A stretch of 64,000 bases of DNA from Paraburkholderia diazotrophica (GCF_900108945.1 NZ_FNYE01000029.1:1-64000), one strand, 5' to 3'. Counted from the first letter of the stretch, positions 26,234 to 34,925 are shown. Numbers and translations are program-made. The notes: generated by a model from the sequence alone, not told the origin.

Positions 26234-27070
26234 ATGAAAAAGCTCTTGGTCGCGGCGTCGGCTGCCGCATTGGTCGCGCTCGCCACACAGAACGCGTATG
26301 CGCAAAAGGCCGGCGACAACCTCGTCACGCTCGGCTGGTTCCACGTGATGCCGCAGGATTCGAGCACGCCGCTCACGACACACGTCGCGCCCGTGCCGAT
26401 CAACACGCCGTTGCGGCTGCCGAGTTCGTTCACGTCGCCGGGCACGAGCCTGTCGACCACGAATGCCGACACCGCCGGTCTCGTCTTTTCGCACTTCGTC
26501 ACGGACCATATCGCGGTGACGTCGGTGGCAGGTATTCCGCCGAAGTTCGAGATCTACGGGCACGGCACGATTCAGCCGCCCGGTCCGGCGGGCGCGCTCG
26601 GCAAGCAGGACATCGGCGATCCCGCCGTCAATCCCATCGTGAAGAGCGTACGGCAATGGAGCCCGGCGCTGATCTTCCAGTACTACTTCGCGTCGGCGAC
26701 GGCGAAGTTCCGGCCGTTTCTCGGCATCGGCGTGTCGTACAACTGGTTCAGCGACATTCAGCTGAACAACAACTTCGTCACGTCGACTCAGGACAACCTC
26801 GGCGCCATTCTCGCCGCGGGCGCGGGCAAACCGGGCAAGACGTCGGTGGAAGCGAAGGCGTCGTCGTCATGGGCGCCCGTCTTCAACGCCGGCGCGATGT
26901 ACAACATCACCGACCATTGGGGCGTGACGGCATCGGTCACCTATATCCCGTTGAAAACGACGTCTTCGGTGATCATCAAAGCGGCGGACGGCACGGAACT
27001 GGGCGTATCGAAGGCTGAGCTGAAGGCGGATCCGATCATCACGTACCTCGCGGTGTCATACAAATTCTGA
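26234..27070 (+). CDS. OmpW-family outer-membrane protein
   Basis: 278 residues. A signal peptide (MKKLLVAASAAALVALATQN, AYA) precedes a beta-barrel. OmpW signs: NLVTLGWFHVMPQDSST at the mature start, FRPFLGIGVSYNWFSD in the middle, GVTASVTYIPLKTTSSV, and a C-terminal aromatic residue (ITYLAVSYKF) for BAM assembly. OmpW forms an eight-stranded barrel that can pass hydrophobic compounds. It lies 154 bp after the second DUF2957 lipoprotein, with CAGGAGG before its ATG. Confidence 0.92.
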   Translation: MKKLLVAASAAALVALATQNAYAQKAGDNLVTLGWFHVMPQDSSTPLTTHVAPVPINTPLRLPSSFTSPGTSLSTTNADTAGLVFSHFVTDHIAVTSVAGIPPKFEIYGHGTIQPPGPAGALGKQDIGDPAVNPIVKSVRQWSPALIFQYYFASATAKFRPFLGIGVSYNWFSDIQLNNNFVTSTQDNLGAILAAGAGKPGKTSVEAKASSSWAPVFNAGAMYNITDHWGVTASVTYIPLKTTSSVIIKAADGTELGVSKAELKADPIITYLAVSYKF

Positions 27071-27139
27071 CGACGCGTGTGCGCGCGAGCGGCTTTGATG
27101 GCACGGGCGCGCGCAGCAGCAAGTACGAAGGAAACGGGC

Positions 27140-27166
27140 AAAAAAAGCCCGCCGTATTGGCGGGCT
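27140..27166 (-). terminator. Minus-strand terminator downstream of the LysR gene
   Basis: The stem AGCCCGCC (27146-27153) / GGCGGGCT (27159-27166) is preceded on the plus strand by an A-tract, which reads as a T-tract after the hairpin on the minus strand. It therefore ends leftward transcripts from the LysR gene, about 155 bp away, and not ompW. Confidence 0.78.
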
Positions 27167-27321
27167 GAATCCATATCAGAGGAGACATGGAGGAGACAAA
27201 AACAACTATAGCAAACCCTGTGATGCGACGCAACATTCAAAATTAGAGCGGGTGCACTACCTGCTACGCTCGCGACATCGCGCCGCGCTGCACCCTTCAG
27301 GTGCATCTATTGTGCTCCGCA

Positions 27322-28251
27322 TCATGCCGTCGAGCCGGCCAACGGCGAGCAGGCGGCATCCTTTTCCAGCTTTTCGATCAACGCGTCGCGCATCAACGCG
27401 ATCGGCCGGATCAGGCGCCCAGGCAGCGCGCCATGCACGAGCCACACGTTCAGGCCGCTGCGAAAATCCGGCACGTCCAGAATTTGCAGCGACTCGCGCT
27501 GCGGGCTGCGCGCGAGCACTTCTGGCGCCGCGAGCCCCACGCCCAAGCCGCGCGCGACGAGCGACAACTGCAATTCCGAGCCGAATGCCTCGACGGCGAC
27601 GTTGAACGGCAATCCCGCAGCCGACATCGCGCGGCTCAGCGCCGAACGCATCCCGCAGCCATCCTGATTCAGCACCCACGGATGACACGACAGTTCGGCG
27701 AGCGTCGTCGGCTGCTCGGTGAAGCCGAAGGAGCGCGGCGCGACGACCACAGTCGGCTTGTACGCGAGCAGCGTCGCAGTGAGCGCTTCCGGCAACGGGA
27801 TGCCTTCCGGCAGCAGCACGACGGCGGCATCCGCCGACGCGCGCTCGACGCCTTGCAGCAATCCCGGCGACCAGCCCGCCGTCACGCGCAGCGTGAGCTT
27901 CGGAAACGCGCCGCGCAGCCTGTCGATGGGCTGCTCCAGCGCGAGTTCGGACAGAAACGGCGGCACGCCGATTCTCAGCTCGCCCGTCGGCTCACTGTCG
28001 GGCGACGCGACGGCCATCAGGTCGTCCACGGCGCGCAGCACGGTACGCGCAAGCCCATACACCTCGTTGCCCGCCGCCGTCGGCCTGAGCGGCTTGCTCT
28101 GCCGGTCGAGCAACTCGATGCCGAGCATCGCCTCCAGGTTCTGCACGCGGCGCGTGAGTCCCGGCTGCGTGAGAAACAGCTTTTCCGACGCCCGCACCAT
28201 CGATCCGCTTTCGACCACCGCGACGAACGCCTGCAAGTCTCGCGTGTTCAA
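27322..28251 (-). CDS. LysR-family transcriptional regulator
   Basis: 309 residues. The N-terminal HTH (1-60) reads NTRDLQAFVAVVESGSMVRA, then LTQPGLTRRVQNLEAMLG. The C-terminal substrate-binding domain (about 90-300) begins TGELRIGVPPFLSELAL. It is divergent from an MFS transporter gene with 95 bp between starts, so it most likely controls that gene and itself. The co-inducer is unknown. Confidence 0.93.
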   Translation of the reverse strand: MNTRDLQAFVAVVESGSMVRASEKLFLTQPGLTRRVQNLEAMLGIELLDRQSKPLRPTAAGNEVYGLARTVLRAVDDLMAVASPDSEPTGELRIGVPPFLSELALEQPIDRLRGAFPKLTLRVTAGWSPGLLQGVERASADAAVVLLPEGIPLPEALTATLLAYKPTVVVAPRSFGFTEQPTTLAELSCHPWVLNQDGCGMRSALSRAMSAAGLPFNVAVEAFGSELQLSLVARGLGVGLAAPEVLARSPQRESLQILDVPDFRSGLNVWLVHGALPGRLIRPIALMRDALIEKLEKDAACSPLAGSTA

Positions 28252-28268
28252 AACAACCTCGCATAAAC

Positions 28269-28282
28269 ATTATCGAGATAAT
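28269..28282. promoter_or_regulatory. Palindrome between LysR and MFS genes, candidate LysR site
   Basis: ATTATC and GATAAT flank a two-base centre, a perfect 14-bp palindrome 17 bp from the LysR start and about 65 bp before the MFS start. AT-rich dyads in divergent spacers are where LysR proteins usually bind. Confidence 0.45.
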
Positions 28283-28346
28283 TCAATTGTCGCATAACGA
28301 CGGCATCCCTACGATAGGTCGGATAGAAACCCTTCGGAGCCAATCG

Positions 28347-29639
28347 ATGAATCGACCCGCCGACACCTCCTGTCCGCGTGCCGTCACCACACCGCCCTCG
28401 CCGTCACCGGCGCGACTGCCCATAACGCCGGGGACCTTGACCACGCCGCTGACACTCTTTTTTGCCGCCGCCGTGGGCGTGATCGTCGTGAATCTCTCGG
28501 CGGCGCAGCCGTTGACGGGGCCCGTCAGCCGCGCGCTGAACCTGCCGCCGGAGCTGGCTGGACTGATCGCGATGCTGCCTCAGCTCGGCTACGCAGCCGG
28601 TCTGCTGCTGCTCGTGCCGCTCTGCGATCTGCTCGAAAACCGCCGGCTGATCGTCAGGACGCTCGCGTGCTGCGCCGTTTTCCTCGCACTGTCGGCGCTC
28701 GCGCGGACGGGCTGGCTCTTTCTGGCGTCGGTATTTCTGGCGGGCGCCACGTCGAGCGTGATCCAGATGCTCGTGCCGATGGCGGCGTCGATGGCGCCGG
28801 AAAGCCGGCGCGGGCGCGCCGTCGGCAACGTGATGAGCGGCTTGATGCTCGGCATTCTGCTGTCGCGTCCGCTTGCGAGCGTGATCGCGGGGTCCTTCGG
28901 GTGGCGCACGTTTTACGGCGTCGAAGCGGCCGCCGATGCGTTGCTTGCGCTCGTCCTCTACATCCAGTTGCCGAACCACACGCCCCTCGCTCACGCGCGC
29001 TACACCGAGTTGCTGCGCTCACTGTGGACACTGCTGCGCACCGAGCCCGTGCTGCAACGGCGCGCGACGCTGGCCGCGCTTGCGCTCGGCGCGTTCAGCG
29101 CCTTCTGGACGGCCATCGCGTTGCGGCTCGCGCAGCCGCCGTTTTCGCTCGGCATGCAAGGCATCGCGGCGTTCGCGCTGGCGGGCGCCACGGGCGCGAT
29201 CGTCACGCCGCTCGCCGGCTATCTCGGCGATCGCGGCGCCGAGCGCGCGACGCAGATCGTCTCGCATCTGGTGATGATCGGCGCCGTTCTGCTACTGGGT
29301 GTCGCGGGCGCGGGCTGGGGCGGGTTCTCGCCGGCCGCGCATCCCGTTGTGGCGCTCGCGCTGCTCGTCATAGGCGCGGCGGCGCTCGATGCAGGCGTCA
29401 TCACCGATCAGACGCTCGGACGACGCGCGATCAATCTCATCAACCCGGCCGCACGCGGTCGGTTGAATGCGCTCTTTGTGGGAATCTTCTTTGTCGGTGG
29501 GGCGATGGGCGCCGCGCTCGCGGGCACGGCGTGGGCGTGGGCTGAATGGAGCGGCGTGTGCGCGATCGCGTTGGCGTTCACGATTGCCGTGCTGCTGTTC
29601 GGATTCGTCGACCGCGCGGCCCGGCGGACCCGGCATTGA
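28347..29639 (+). CDS. MFS transporter
   Basis: 430 residues from the ATG at 28347 (CGGAG upstream). About twelve hydrophobic helices. The N-terminal proline-rich tail (about 1-30) is cytoplasmic; helix 1 starts near LTLFFAAAVGVIVVNLS, followed by QPLTGPVSRALNLPPELAGL and a loop 2-3 of VPLCDLLENRRLIV in place of the classic GxxxDRxGRR. This pattern fits the drug:H+ antiporter-like exporters of the EmrD/AraJ kind. Substrate unknown. Likely under the divergent LysR protein. Confidence 0.87.
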   Translation: MNRPADTSCPRAVTTPPSPSPARLPITPGTLTTPLTLFFAAAVGVIVVNLSAAQPLTGPVSRALNLPPELAGLIAMLPQLGYAAGLLLLVPLCDLLENRRLIVRTLACCAVFLALSALARTGWLFLASVFLAGATSSVIQMLVPMAASMAPESRRGRAVGNVMSGLMLGILLSRPLASVIAGSFGWRTFYGVEAAADALLALVLYIQLPNHTPLAHARYTELLRSLWTLLRTEPVLQRRATLAALALGAFSAFWTAIALRLAQPPFSLGMQGIAAFALAGATGAIVTPLAGYLGDRGAERATQIVSHLVMIGAVLLLGVAGAGWGGFSPAAHPVVALALLVIGAAALDAGVITDQTLGRRAINLINPAARGRLNALFVGIFFVGGAMGAALAGTAWAWAEWSGVCAIALAFTIAVLLFGFVDRAARRTRH

Positions 29640-29728
29640 GATTGAGCGGCTCGCCGCAAGACCGGGCGAGCGCGCCGAACGATGGGTGGCCGGCTCGCCG
29701 CGCCGAACGACGTGGCGAGCGCGAAGCG

Positions 29729-30376
29729 TCAGTGGCGCATCAGCGCCATCATTGCGCCGAAGCCGACGAACACGCCGCCCGTCAGCCGGTTGAACGCCTT
29801 CGCGACGCTGCTGCTCTTGAGCTTCGCGCCGATCTGCGTGCCGCAGCCTGCGTACACGATGTACCAGCTGATTTCCAGCACGGCCGTCGTCGCGACGAGA
29901 ACCGAGAACTGGGGCAGCGTCGGGCGCGACGCGTCGATGAATTGCGGCAGCAGCGCAGCCGAAAACAGGATCGCCTTCGGATTGCTGCTGCCAACGAGAA
30001 AGCCATTGCGAAACAGCGAGCCGCGCGAACGGGTGAGCTTGCTGCCGGCATCGTCGGGCGAAGACTCGATTTTCGCCGCCGCGACTTCGCTCGCGGGCGA
30101 GCGCCATGCCTTCACGCCGAGATAGATCAGGTATGCCGCGCCGAGCAGGCGCAATGCGTTGAACATCGCCGGCCAGGCTTTCAGGAATACGCCAAGACCG
30201 GCGACGGACACGGCCAGCATCAGCATCAGCGACATCAGACAGCCGGCCATCGTGGCCGTCGTTTGGCGCATGCCGTAGCGCGCGCCGTGCGTCATCATCA
30301 ACAGCATGTTCGGACCGGGGATCGCGCAGACGACGAAAACCGTGGCCACGTACAGCCACCAGGTGTGCAGACTCAT
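29729..30376 (-). CDS. LysE/RhtB-family amino-acid exporter
   Basis: 215 residues from the ATG at 30376. Six membrane helices are predicted. The family signature near the N-terminus reads VVCAIPGPNMLLMMTHGARYGMR (shown in part as AIPGPNMLLM), with GxxGxNPKAILFSAAL in the middle (GSSNPKAILF). It exports amino acids or similar metabolites across the inner membrane; the substrate cannot be chosen between threonine, homoserine lactone and others. The ribosome-binding site is weak. It ends 90 bp after the convergent MFS gene. Confidence 0.88.
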   Translation of the reverse strand: MSLHTWWLYVATVFVVCAIPGPNMLLMMTHGARYGMRQTTATMAGCLMSLMLMLAVSVAGLGVFLKAWPAMFNALRLLGAAYLIYLGVKAWRSPASEVAAAKIESSPDDAGSKLTRSRGSLFRNGFLVGSSNPKAILFSAALLPQFIDASRPTLPQFSVLVATTAVLEISWYIVYAGCGTQIGAKLKSSSVAKAFNRLTGGVFVGFGAMMALMRH

Positions 30377-30547
30377 GATGCTTCGTGCTCGATGAAATGG
30401 AAAACGGGCGGGACGGACATTATGCCCGCCCCGCCCGTTGCGCGCCGAAGCCCGCCGCTTGCCGCCGCGAATGACAGCAACAATCGACAAGCGGCGACGC
30501 GGTTCAAGCCAGAATCAGTCGATTGGCGGCCCGCTGGCCATCAAACG

Positions 30548-31417
30548 TCATCGGCCCGCCCGCCGCGACGCGACCTGCCCCAGCACGGCGAAATCCTTCT
30601 CGCCGTCTCCATGCGCGACGGCTTCGATCAGGCTGTCGCGCACGACGCTCGCCACCGGCAGCGGCGTCGAGACGGAGTCGGCTGCCGCCAGCGCGAGCCG
30701 CACGTCTTTCAGGCCCAGCCGCGCCTTGAAGAGGGCCGGCTCATAGCGCCGTTCCGCGATCATCTTGCCGTAGCCCTGATACACCGGCCCGGGGAACACG
30801 CTACTCGTGATGACATCGAGAAAATCCTGCATCGCGACGCCATGACCGCCCAGCAGCGCCGATGCTTCGCCGAGCGTCTCCACGGCGGACGCCAGCATGA
30901 AGTTCGCCGCGAGCTTCACGACGTTCGCCTGCTGCGGCAGCGAGCCGATGCGCCACGTCTTCTGGCCGATCGAATCGAACACCGGCTGCACGCGGTCGAT
31001 CGCCTCGGCGGGACCGGCGGCGACGATCGTCAGCTTCGCGGCGGCCGCCACGTCGGGCCGGCCCATCACGGGCGCCGCCACGTAGTGCACGCCGCGGCTC
31101 GCGTGCGCTGTCGCCAGTTCTTCGGCGAGCGAGACGGAAATCGTCGCCATGTTCACGTGGATCAATCCGCGCGGCGCATGCTCGAGCAACGACGCGCTGA
31201 CGACATCGCGCAGCGCGGCATCGTCGGCGAGCATCGAGAAGACGGCGTCTCCGGCGAAAGCCTCGGCGGGCGAGCCGACCACCTGCGCACCGAGTCCGGC
31301 GAGCGGCTGCGCCTTGTCCGGCGAGCGGTTCCACACGCGCACGCTATGCCCGGCTTTCAAGATGTTTGCGACCATCGCGGCGCCCATCTCGCCGAGACCG
31401 ATAAAACCGATGTCCAT
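30548..31417 (-). CDS. NAD(P)-dependent 3-hydroxyacid dehydrogenase (3-hydroxyisobutyrate dehydrogenase family)
   Basis: 289 residues from the ATG at 31417, set by AGGAG eight bases upstream. The Rossmann motif IGFIGLGEMGAAMVANILKA opens the protein; the substrate motif region near 117-130 reads YVAAPVMGRPDVA in place of the usual DAPVSGG, and the catalytic Lys lies in NVVKLAANFM (about residue 170). The altered substrate motif fits imine reductase or less characterised members of the family, so the exact substrate is open. Monocistronic or with the LysE gene 171 bp further on. Confidence 0.86.
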   Translation of the reverse strand: MDIGFIGLGEMGAAMVANILKAGHSVRVWNRSPDKAQPLAGLGAQVVGSPAEAFAGDAVFSMLADDAALRDVVSASLLEHAPRGLIHVNMATISVSLAEELATAHASRGVHYVAAPVMGRPDVAAAAKLTIVAAGPAEAIDRVQPVFDSIGQKTWRIGSLPQQANVVKLAANFMLASAVETLGEASALLGGHGVAMQDFLDVITSSVFPGPVYQGYGKMIAERRYEPALFKARLGLKDVRLALAAADSVSTPLPVASVVRDSLIEAVAHGDGEKDFAVLGQVASRRAGR

Positions 31418-31520
31418 CAATAGCTCCTGTTCAACAGAATCCGCAGTAGAGCACAGTCGCACGAGCCGTGCTCGTAATTGCCCATCGGCACTGCAACGGA
31501 CGCGGTGCGATACTCGCATC

Positions 31521-32276
31521 ATGGTCACCGCGACTTTCCGCTTCTACGAAGAATTGAACGACTTCCTGGCGCGGCCACTGCGTCGGCAGTCATTCAGTTG
31601 CGAGTGCGCGCGCGCCGCCACGGCCAAGCATATGATCGAAGCGCTCGGCGTGCCGCACACGGAAGTGGAACTGATCCTCGTGAATGGCGAATCAGTCGGC
31701 TTCGAGCATCAGTTGAAGGAAGGCGATCGCGTTGCCGTCTATCCGAAGTTTGAGGCGCTCGATATCCAGCCGCTGCTGCGCGTACGCGAGCGGCCTTTGC
31801 GCGTGGTGCGTTTCGTCGCCGACGCGCATCTCGGTGGACTCGCGCAATTGCTGCGCCTGGCCGGCTTCGACACGCTCTACGACAACCACTACGCCGATTC
31901 GCACATCGAGTCGATCGCCTCCGACGAAGACCGCATCGTCCTCACGCGCGACCGCGAGCTGCTCAAGCGCCGCACGATCATGCATGGCTGCTATGTGCGC
32001 GCGTTGAAGCCCGAAGCACAGTTGCGCGAGATTTTCGGCCGGCTCGATCTGGCGCGCAGCGCGCGGCCGTTTCGCCTGTGCCTGACGTGCAACGCGCCGC
32101 TGCGGCGCATTCCAAAGGACGAAGCGATGGGACGTGCGCCCGCTGGCGTGCTCGAGCGGCATTCGCAGTTCGTGACTTGCGACGTCTGCCGGCGGGTCTT
32201 CTGGGAAGGTTCGCACTGGCGGCGAATGCGTGCGTTGATGGATAGCGTGACGGGCGCGCAGATCGCCGCGCAATGA
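31521..32276 (+). CDS. Mut7-C RNase-domain protein with N-terminal ubiquitin-like domain
   Basis: 251 residues from the ATG at 31521. The first 80 residues (TATFRFYEELNDFL ... VGFEHQLKEGDRVAVYP) look like the ubiquitin/MoaD-like fold that precedes Mut7-C in bacteria. Residues about 95-245 are Mut7-C: FVADAHLGGLAQLLRLAGFD, TRDRELLKRR, and a zinc-ribbon-like CLTCNAPL ... CDVCRRVFWEGSHW. The conserved acidic residues (Asp in ADAHLG, Asp-Glu in SDEDRI, Asp in TRDREL) match a PIN-like nuclease site. RNase activity is inferred from the domain; the RNA target is unknown. Confidence 0.86.
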   Translation: MVTATFRFYEELNDFLARPLRRQSFSCECARAATAKHMIEALGVPHTEVELILVNGESVGFEHQLKEGDRVAVYPKFEALDIQPLLRVRERPLRVVRFVADAHLGGLAQLLRLAGFDTLYDNHYADSHIESIASDEDRIVLTRDRELLKRRTIMHGCYVRALKPEAQLREIFGRLDLARSARPFRLCLTCNAPLRRIPKDEAMGRAPAGVLERHSQFVTCDVCRRVFWEGSHWRRMRALMDSVTGAQIAAQ

Positions 32277-32375
32277 CTTCCGCCCGGCCGCCCATGCACG
32301 GCGCCGTTGAACCGGCATTTCAGCGGCTCGCGATGCGTACAATGGCGGATTGCTTATTCGTTAGAGGCCTTCAGC

Positions 32376-32663
32376 ATGGCAATGAAGAAATTCGACCTTG
32401 AGAAGAACAAGGCGCTGAAACTGGGCAACCAGATGAAACAGACTCTCGCCGCCGACCGTTTCGGCAAGGCGTCGACACAACAGCCGCAACTCGACCGGCG
32501 CGAACAGCGCAAGCTCGATCAGGCGATGGGACTCGTGCCGTTTGCGTGCAAGCTGCCCCAAGCGCTCGTCGATCAGTTGAAGGAGCGGGCCGCGACGCAT
32601 CCCGAAGGCATGAACGCGCTGGTCGCCGAATTGCTCGTCAACGGACTCGCAGCGAGCGCGTGA
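32376..32663 (+). CDS. Conserved small protein of unknown function (95 residues)
   Basis: Starts at 32376 with AGAGG upstream. It is charged and lacks a signal or membrane segment. The N-terminal half is basic (KKFDLEKNKALKLGNQMKQT); the C-terminal part (FACKLPQALVDQLKERAATH, then GMNALVAELLVNGL) has the strand-helix-helix rhythm of a ribbon-helix-helix DNA-binding fold, but this is a weak structural impression. A strong terminator lies 90 bp downstream. A longer upstream reading from 32307 is unsupported. Confidence 0.7.
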   Translation: MAMKKFDLEKNKALKLGNQMKQTLAADRFGKASTQQPQLDRREQRKLDQAMGLVPFACKLPQALVDQLKERAATHPEGMNALVAELLVNGLAASA

Positions 32664-32750
32664 ACGGGCGCAAAGCGAAAGGGTCGACGCGAGCCGTTCA
32701 GTTGCGTGAGTGGGCACGTCTTGGGCACGTCCGCCCGCGCTGAAAATGCA

Positions 32751-32782
32751 AAAGGCCGAAGCATTCGCTTCGGCCTTTCTTG
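32751..32782 (+). terminator. Terminator after the 95-residue protein gene
   Basis: AAAGGCCGAAGC (32751-32762) pairs with GCTTCGGCCTTT (32767-32778) around ATTC, then CTTG. A- and T-tracts on both sides also allow it to act for the leftward strand. Confidence 0.88.
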
Positions 32783-32873
32783 TTGCGACGCCAGCAGCGC
32801 TGCGAAGGGGCCTGGGCCATCCAGGATGGCGCGCCCGGCCAGTTGCTCGCGGCTGGCGTGACGAACGGGCTGC

Positions 32874-33083
32874 TTAGTTCGCCGTGCCCTTGTCGTTGGT
32901 ACCAGCAGCCGAAGCGGCGCTCGACACGCCTGCGCGCTTGCCATGCGTCTTCAGTTGCTTGTGGGCGTGCTTCGGCTTGGCGGCGCTAGCGGCTGCCGGT
33001 GCTGCGTCGGATGCCTGTGCGAAAGCCTGAACGGACACGAGTGCGAGCGAGGCGGTGATGAGCGAGGCGATGATCTTCTTCAT
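32874..33083 (-). CDS. Small exported Ala/Lys/His-rich protein (69 residues)
   Basis: A classic signal peptide (MKKIIASLITASLALVSVQ then AFAQA) precedes a mature peptide of about 47 residues that is rich in Ala, Ser, Lys and His (PKHAHKQLKTHGKR) and very basic in the middle. Such low-complexity periplasmic peptides are frequent in Burkholderiaceae and have no known role. The ribosome-binding site is weak (GGGAT). Coding status is supported by the strong signal peptide. Confidence 0.7.
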   Translation of the reverse strand: MKKIIASLITASLALVSVQAFAQASDAAPAAASAAKPKHAHKQLKTHGKRAGVSSAASAAGTNDKGTAN

Positions 33084-33419
33084 GTGTGTTTATCCCCAAA
33101 ACCTGACGACTTTTAAGTCAAATGTTGAATTGAACAGCATGACGGTGAAGCCGGCCGGGCCACGCAGCGCCTCCCGGCTCCCCGCGGGGGAGTATCACGC
33201 AGCGTAGGCAGTTTGTCATCCCATAAAGTTGGATTGTATTTTCGGGGACACATTTAGCTTACTCGATGCTTTCATACCGTCAACGCTTCGCCAATGGCGT
33301 GCCTGGGTATCATGTCGGCTGCCGCCAATGCCGTCATGAATCATCGTTTCGTCTCTAGAACCGCGCGCCCTATGCGCCGTGGATCGCGCGAAACGAGTTG
33401 CCTTGCAGGAAATCTCCGC
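33084..33419. other. Intergenic region before the EamA transporter
   Basis: 336 bases between divergent genes. It holds GACTT/AAGTC half-sites at 33108-33119 and a GC hairpin CTCCCC-GCG-GGGGAG near 33178-33192 without a T-tract. In-frame upstream start codons for the next gene exist from 33294, so part may be coding. No other gene seen. Confidence 0.45.
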
Positions 33420-34370
33420 TTGAAAACCGCCACCCGCCAACACCTGCGCGCGAATCTTCTGATGCTCGTCGCCGCCATGATCTGGGGCAGCGCGTTTGTC
33501 GCGCAGCGCCTGAGCCTCGATGCAATCGGACCGTTTCTCTTTACCGGGCTGCGTTTTCTGCTGGGCGCGGTCGTCGTGCTGATCGTCTGGTCGCTAGCTA
33601 GACGCCGGAAGCCCGGCATCCCGACGGAAACGACGCCTGCAGTCGCCGTTTCGATCGGACGCAAGCTGTGGCGCGATGGCGCGCTGCTCGGCCTGCTGGT
33701 CGCCGTGTCGATTTCGTGCCAGCAGATCGGCCTCCAGTACACGAAAGTCGCCAACGCGGGCTTCATCAGCTCGTTGTACGTCGTCATCGTGCCGTTGATG
33801 GGCGTCGTGCTGCGCCATCAGACGGGCCTCGGCGTGTGGCTCGGCGCAACGTTGGCCGCGCTCGGCATGTACTTCCTGAGCGTCGATGAGCATTTTTCGA
33901 TTCTGTACGGCGACTGGCTCCAGCTGGCGGGTGCCATCGTGATTTCCGCCCAGGTGGTGCTGGTCAGCCGTTTTGCGCGCCGACACGATCCGCTTGCGCT
34001 CGCGCTGGTGCAATTCGTCGTGTGTGGCGTCGTGAGCCTCGTGATCGGACTCGCCGTCGATCCGCTGCGCCTCACCGACATCGTCCGCGCCGCGCCGACG
34101 ATTCTCTATGGCGGCGCGCTGTCGGTGGGCGTCGCGTACACGATTCAGGTGGTCGCGCAAAAAGATGCCGCGCCCGCGCACGCCGCCGTGATTTTCAGCA
34201 TGGAAGGCGTATTCGCCGCGCTGGCCGGCTGGCTCGTACTCGGCGAAACGCTCGCGGCGCGCGCAATGCTCGGCTGCGCGCTGATGCTCGCGGGATTGAT
34301 CGTCTGCCAGGTGATGCCGATGTGGAGCGGCCGGCGCCAGGTGTCGCCCGATTCGGCGGAACCGGCCTGA
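33420..34370 (+). CDS. EamA/DMT-family transporter
   Basis: 316 residues if the TTG at 33420 is used, which has GCAGGA nine bases upstream and gives a normal start MKTATRQHLRANLLMLVAAM. Alternative in-frame ATGs at 33372 and 33294 would add 16 or 42 residues of atypical sequence. Ten membrane helices in two EamA repeats; MIWGSAFVAQRLSLD and NAGFISSLYVVIVPL mark repeat one, and ALSVGVAYTIQVVAQKDAAP with VLGETL marks repeat two. Likely exports a metabolite; substrate unknown. Confidence 0.85.
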   Translation: MKTATRQHLRANLLMLVAAMIWGSAFVAQRLSLDAIGPFLFTGLRFLLGAVVVLIVWSLARRRKPGIPTETTPAVAVSIGRKLWRDGALLGLLVAVSISCQQIGLQYTKVANAGFISSLYVVIVPLMGVVLRHQTGLGVWLGATLAALGMYFLSVDEHFSILYGDWLQLAGAIVISAQVVLVSRFARRHDPLALALVQFVVCGVVSLVIGLAVDPLRLTDIVRAAPTILYGGALSVGVAYTIQVVAQKDAAPAHAAVIFSMEGVFAALAGWLVLGETLAARAMLGCALMLAGLIVCQVMPMWSGRRQVSPDSAEPA

Positions 34371-34458
34371 CGCGCGGCCGGCTGGGATCACGCCGCGAGC
34401 GAACGCCCAAGGGCAGCCAGGACCGCTCACGCGCAATTATGTGCAGTCACGAACCGCC

Positions 34459-34731
34459 TCAGGCGACGGCCTGACCGGCAAACGCGCTCTGCCAGCTTTC
34501 GTCGTCGGAACGGCGTTTCTTCGGCGTCGGCGGAAAGACGCACCAGCAGCCGTCGTCGTGACGAAAGAAGAAGAGCGAGCGCCGGCTGTCCGGCAACGAT
34601 GTCTCGACGCGCACGTAGCGGGTCTTGTCCCATTTCGTGCGGCCGACCTGCGTGACGCGCACAGGTGCGGAAACAGGCCCTAGCCACTTGTCGACCAGAA
34701 AATGCAGCGACTGCTCGGTGGCGGGTTTCAT
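34459..34731 (-). CDS. Conserved hypothetical protein (90 residues)
   Basis: Starts at 34731, where GGAG lies six bases upstream; an earlier GTG four codons up overlaps that ribosome-binding site and is less likely. Soluble, no signal peptide. It contains VRVTQVGRTKWDKTRYVRVE and SLFFFRHDDGCWCVFPP, which look like paired beta-strands of a small compact domain. Family not recognised. The preceding gene ends with ATGA overlapping this start, so the pair is translationally coupled. Confidence 0.68.
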   Translation of the reverse strand: MKPATEQSLHFLVDKWLGPVSAPVRVTQVGRTKWDKTRYVRVETSLPDSRRSLFFFRHDDGCWCVFPPTPKKRRSDDESWQSAFAGQAVA

Positions 34732-34925
34732 GACGTTCTCCACGTCGTCTTGTCGCGGGAGCCCTCACGCGCTGTGTCAGGCTTGTCCTGCTCTTCCTCC
34801 GCTGCCTCAGCTGCTGCAAGCTCCATCGCCCGTTGCGTCGCAGCCGCTCGAAGCGCCCTGCAATCCGCCGCGTGTCGCATGTCGGACAGTAGCCGAACCA
34901 GTTGTCGCGCGTTTCTACGTTTCAT
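34728..34925 (-). CDS. Small charged hypothetical protein (65 residues)
   Basis: Begins at 34925 with a GGGGG run upstream. It is basic and helical at the N-terminus (MKRRNARQLVRLLSDMRHAA) and highly charged after the Ala/Glu-rich MELAAAEAAEEEQD, suggesting one long helix or coiled coil. Its TGA overlaps the ATG of the 90-residue gene (ATGA). Short and without known relatives to me, so coding status is moderate. Confidence 0.5.
   Translation of the reverse strand: MKRRNARQLVRLLSDMRHAADCRALRAAATQRAMELAAAEAAEEEQDKPDTAREGSRDKTTWRTS

Noticed and set aside
27140..27166. Terminator for the OmpW gene on the plus strand
   Set aside because: The hairpin lacks a T-tract on the plus strand; the T-tract lies on the minus strand, so it is assigned to the LysR gene.
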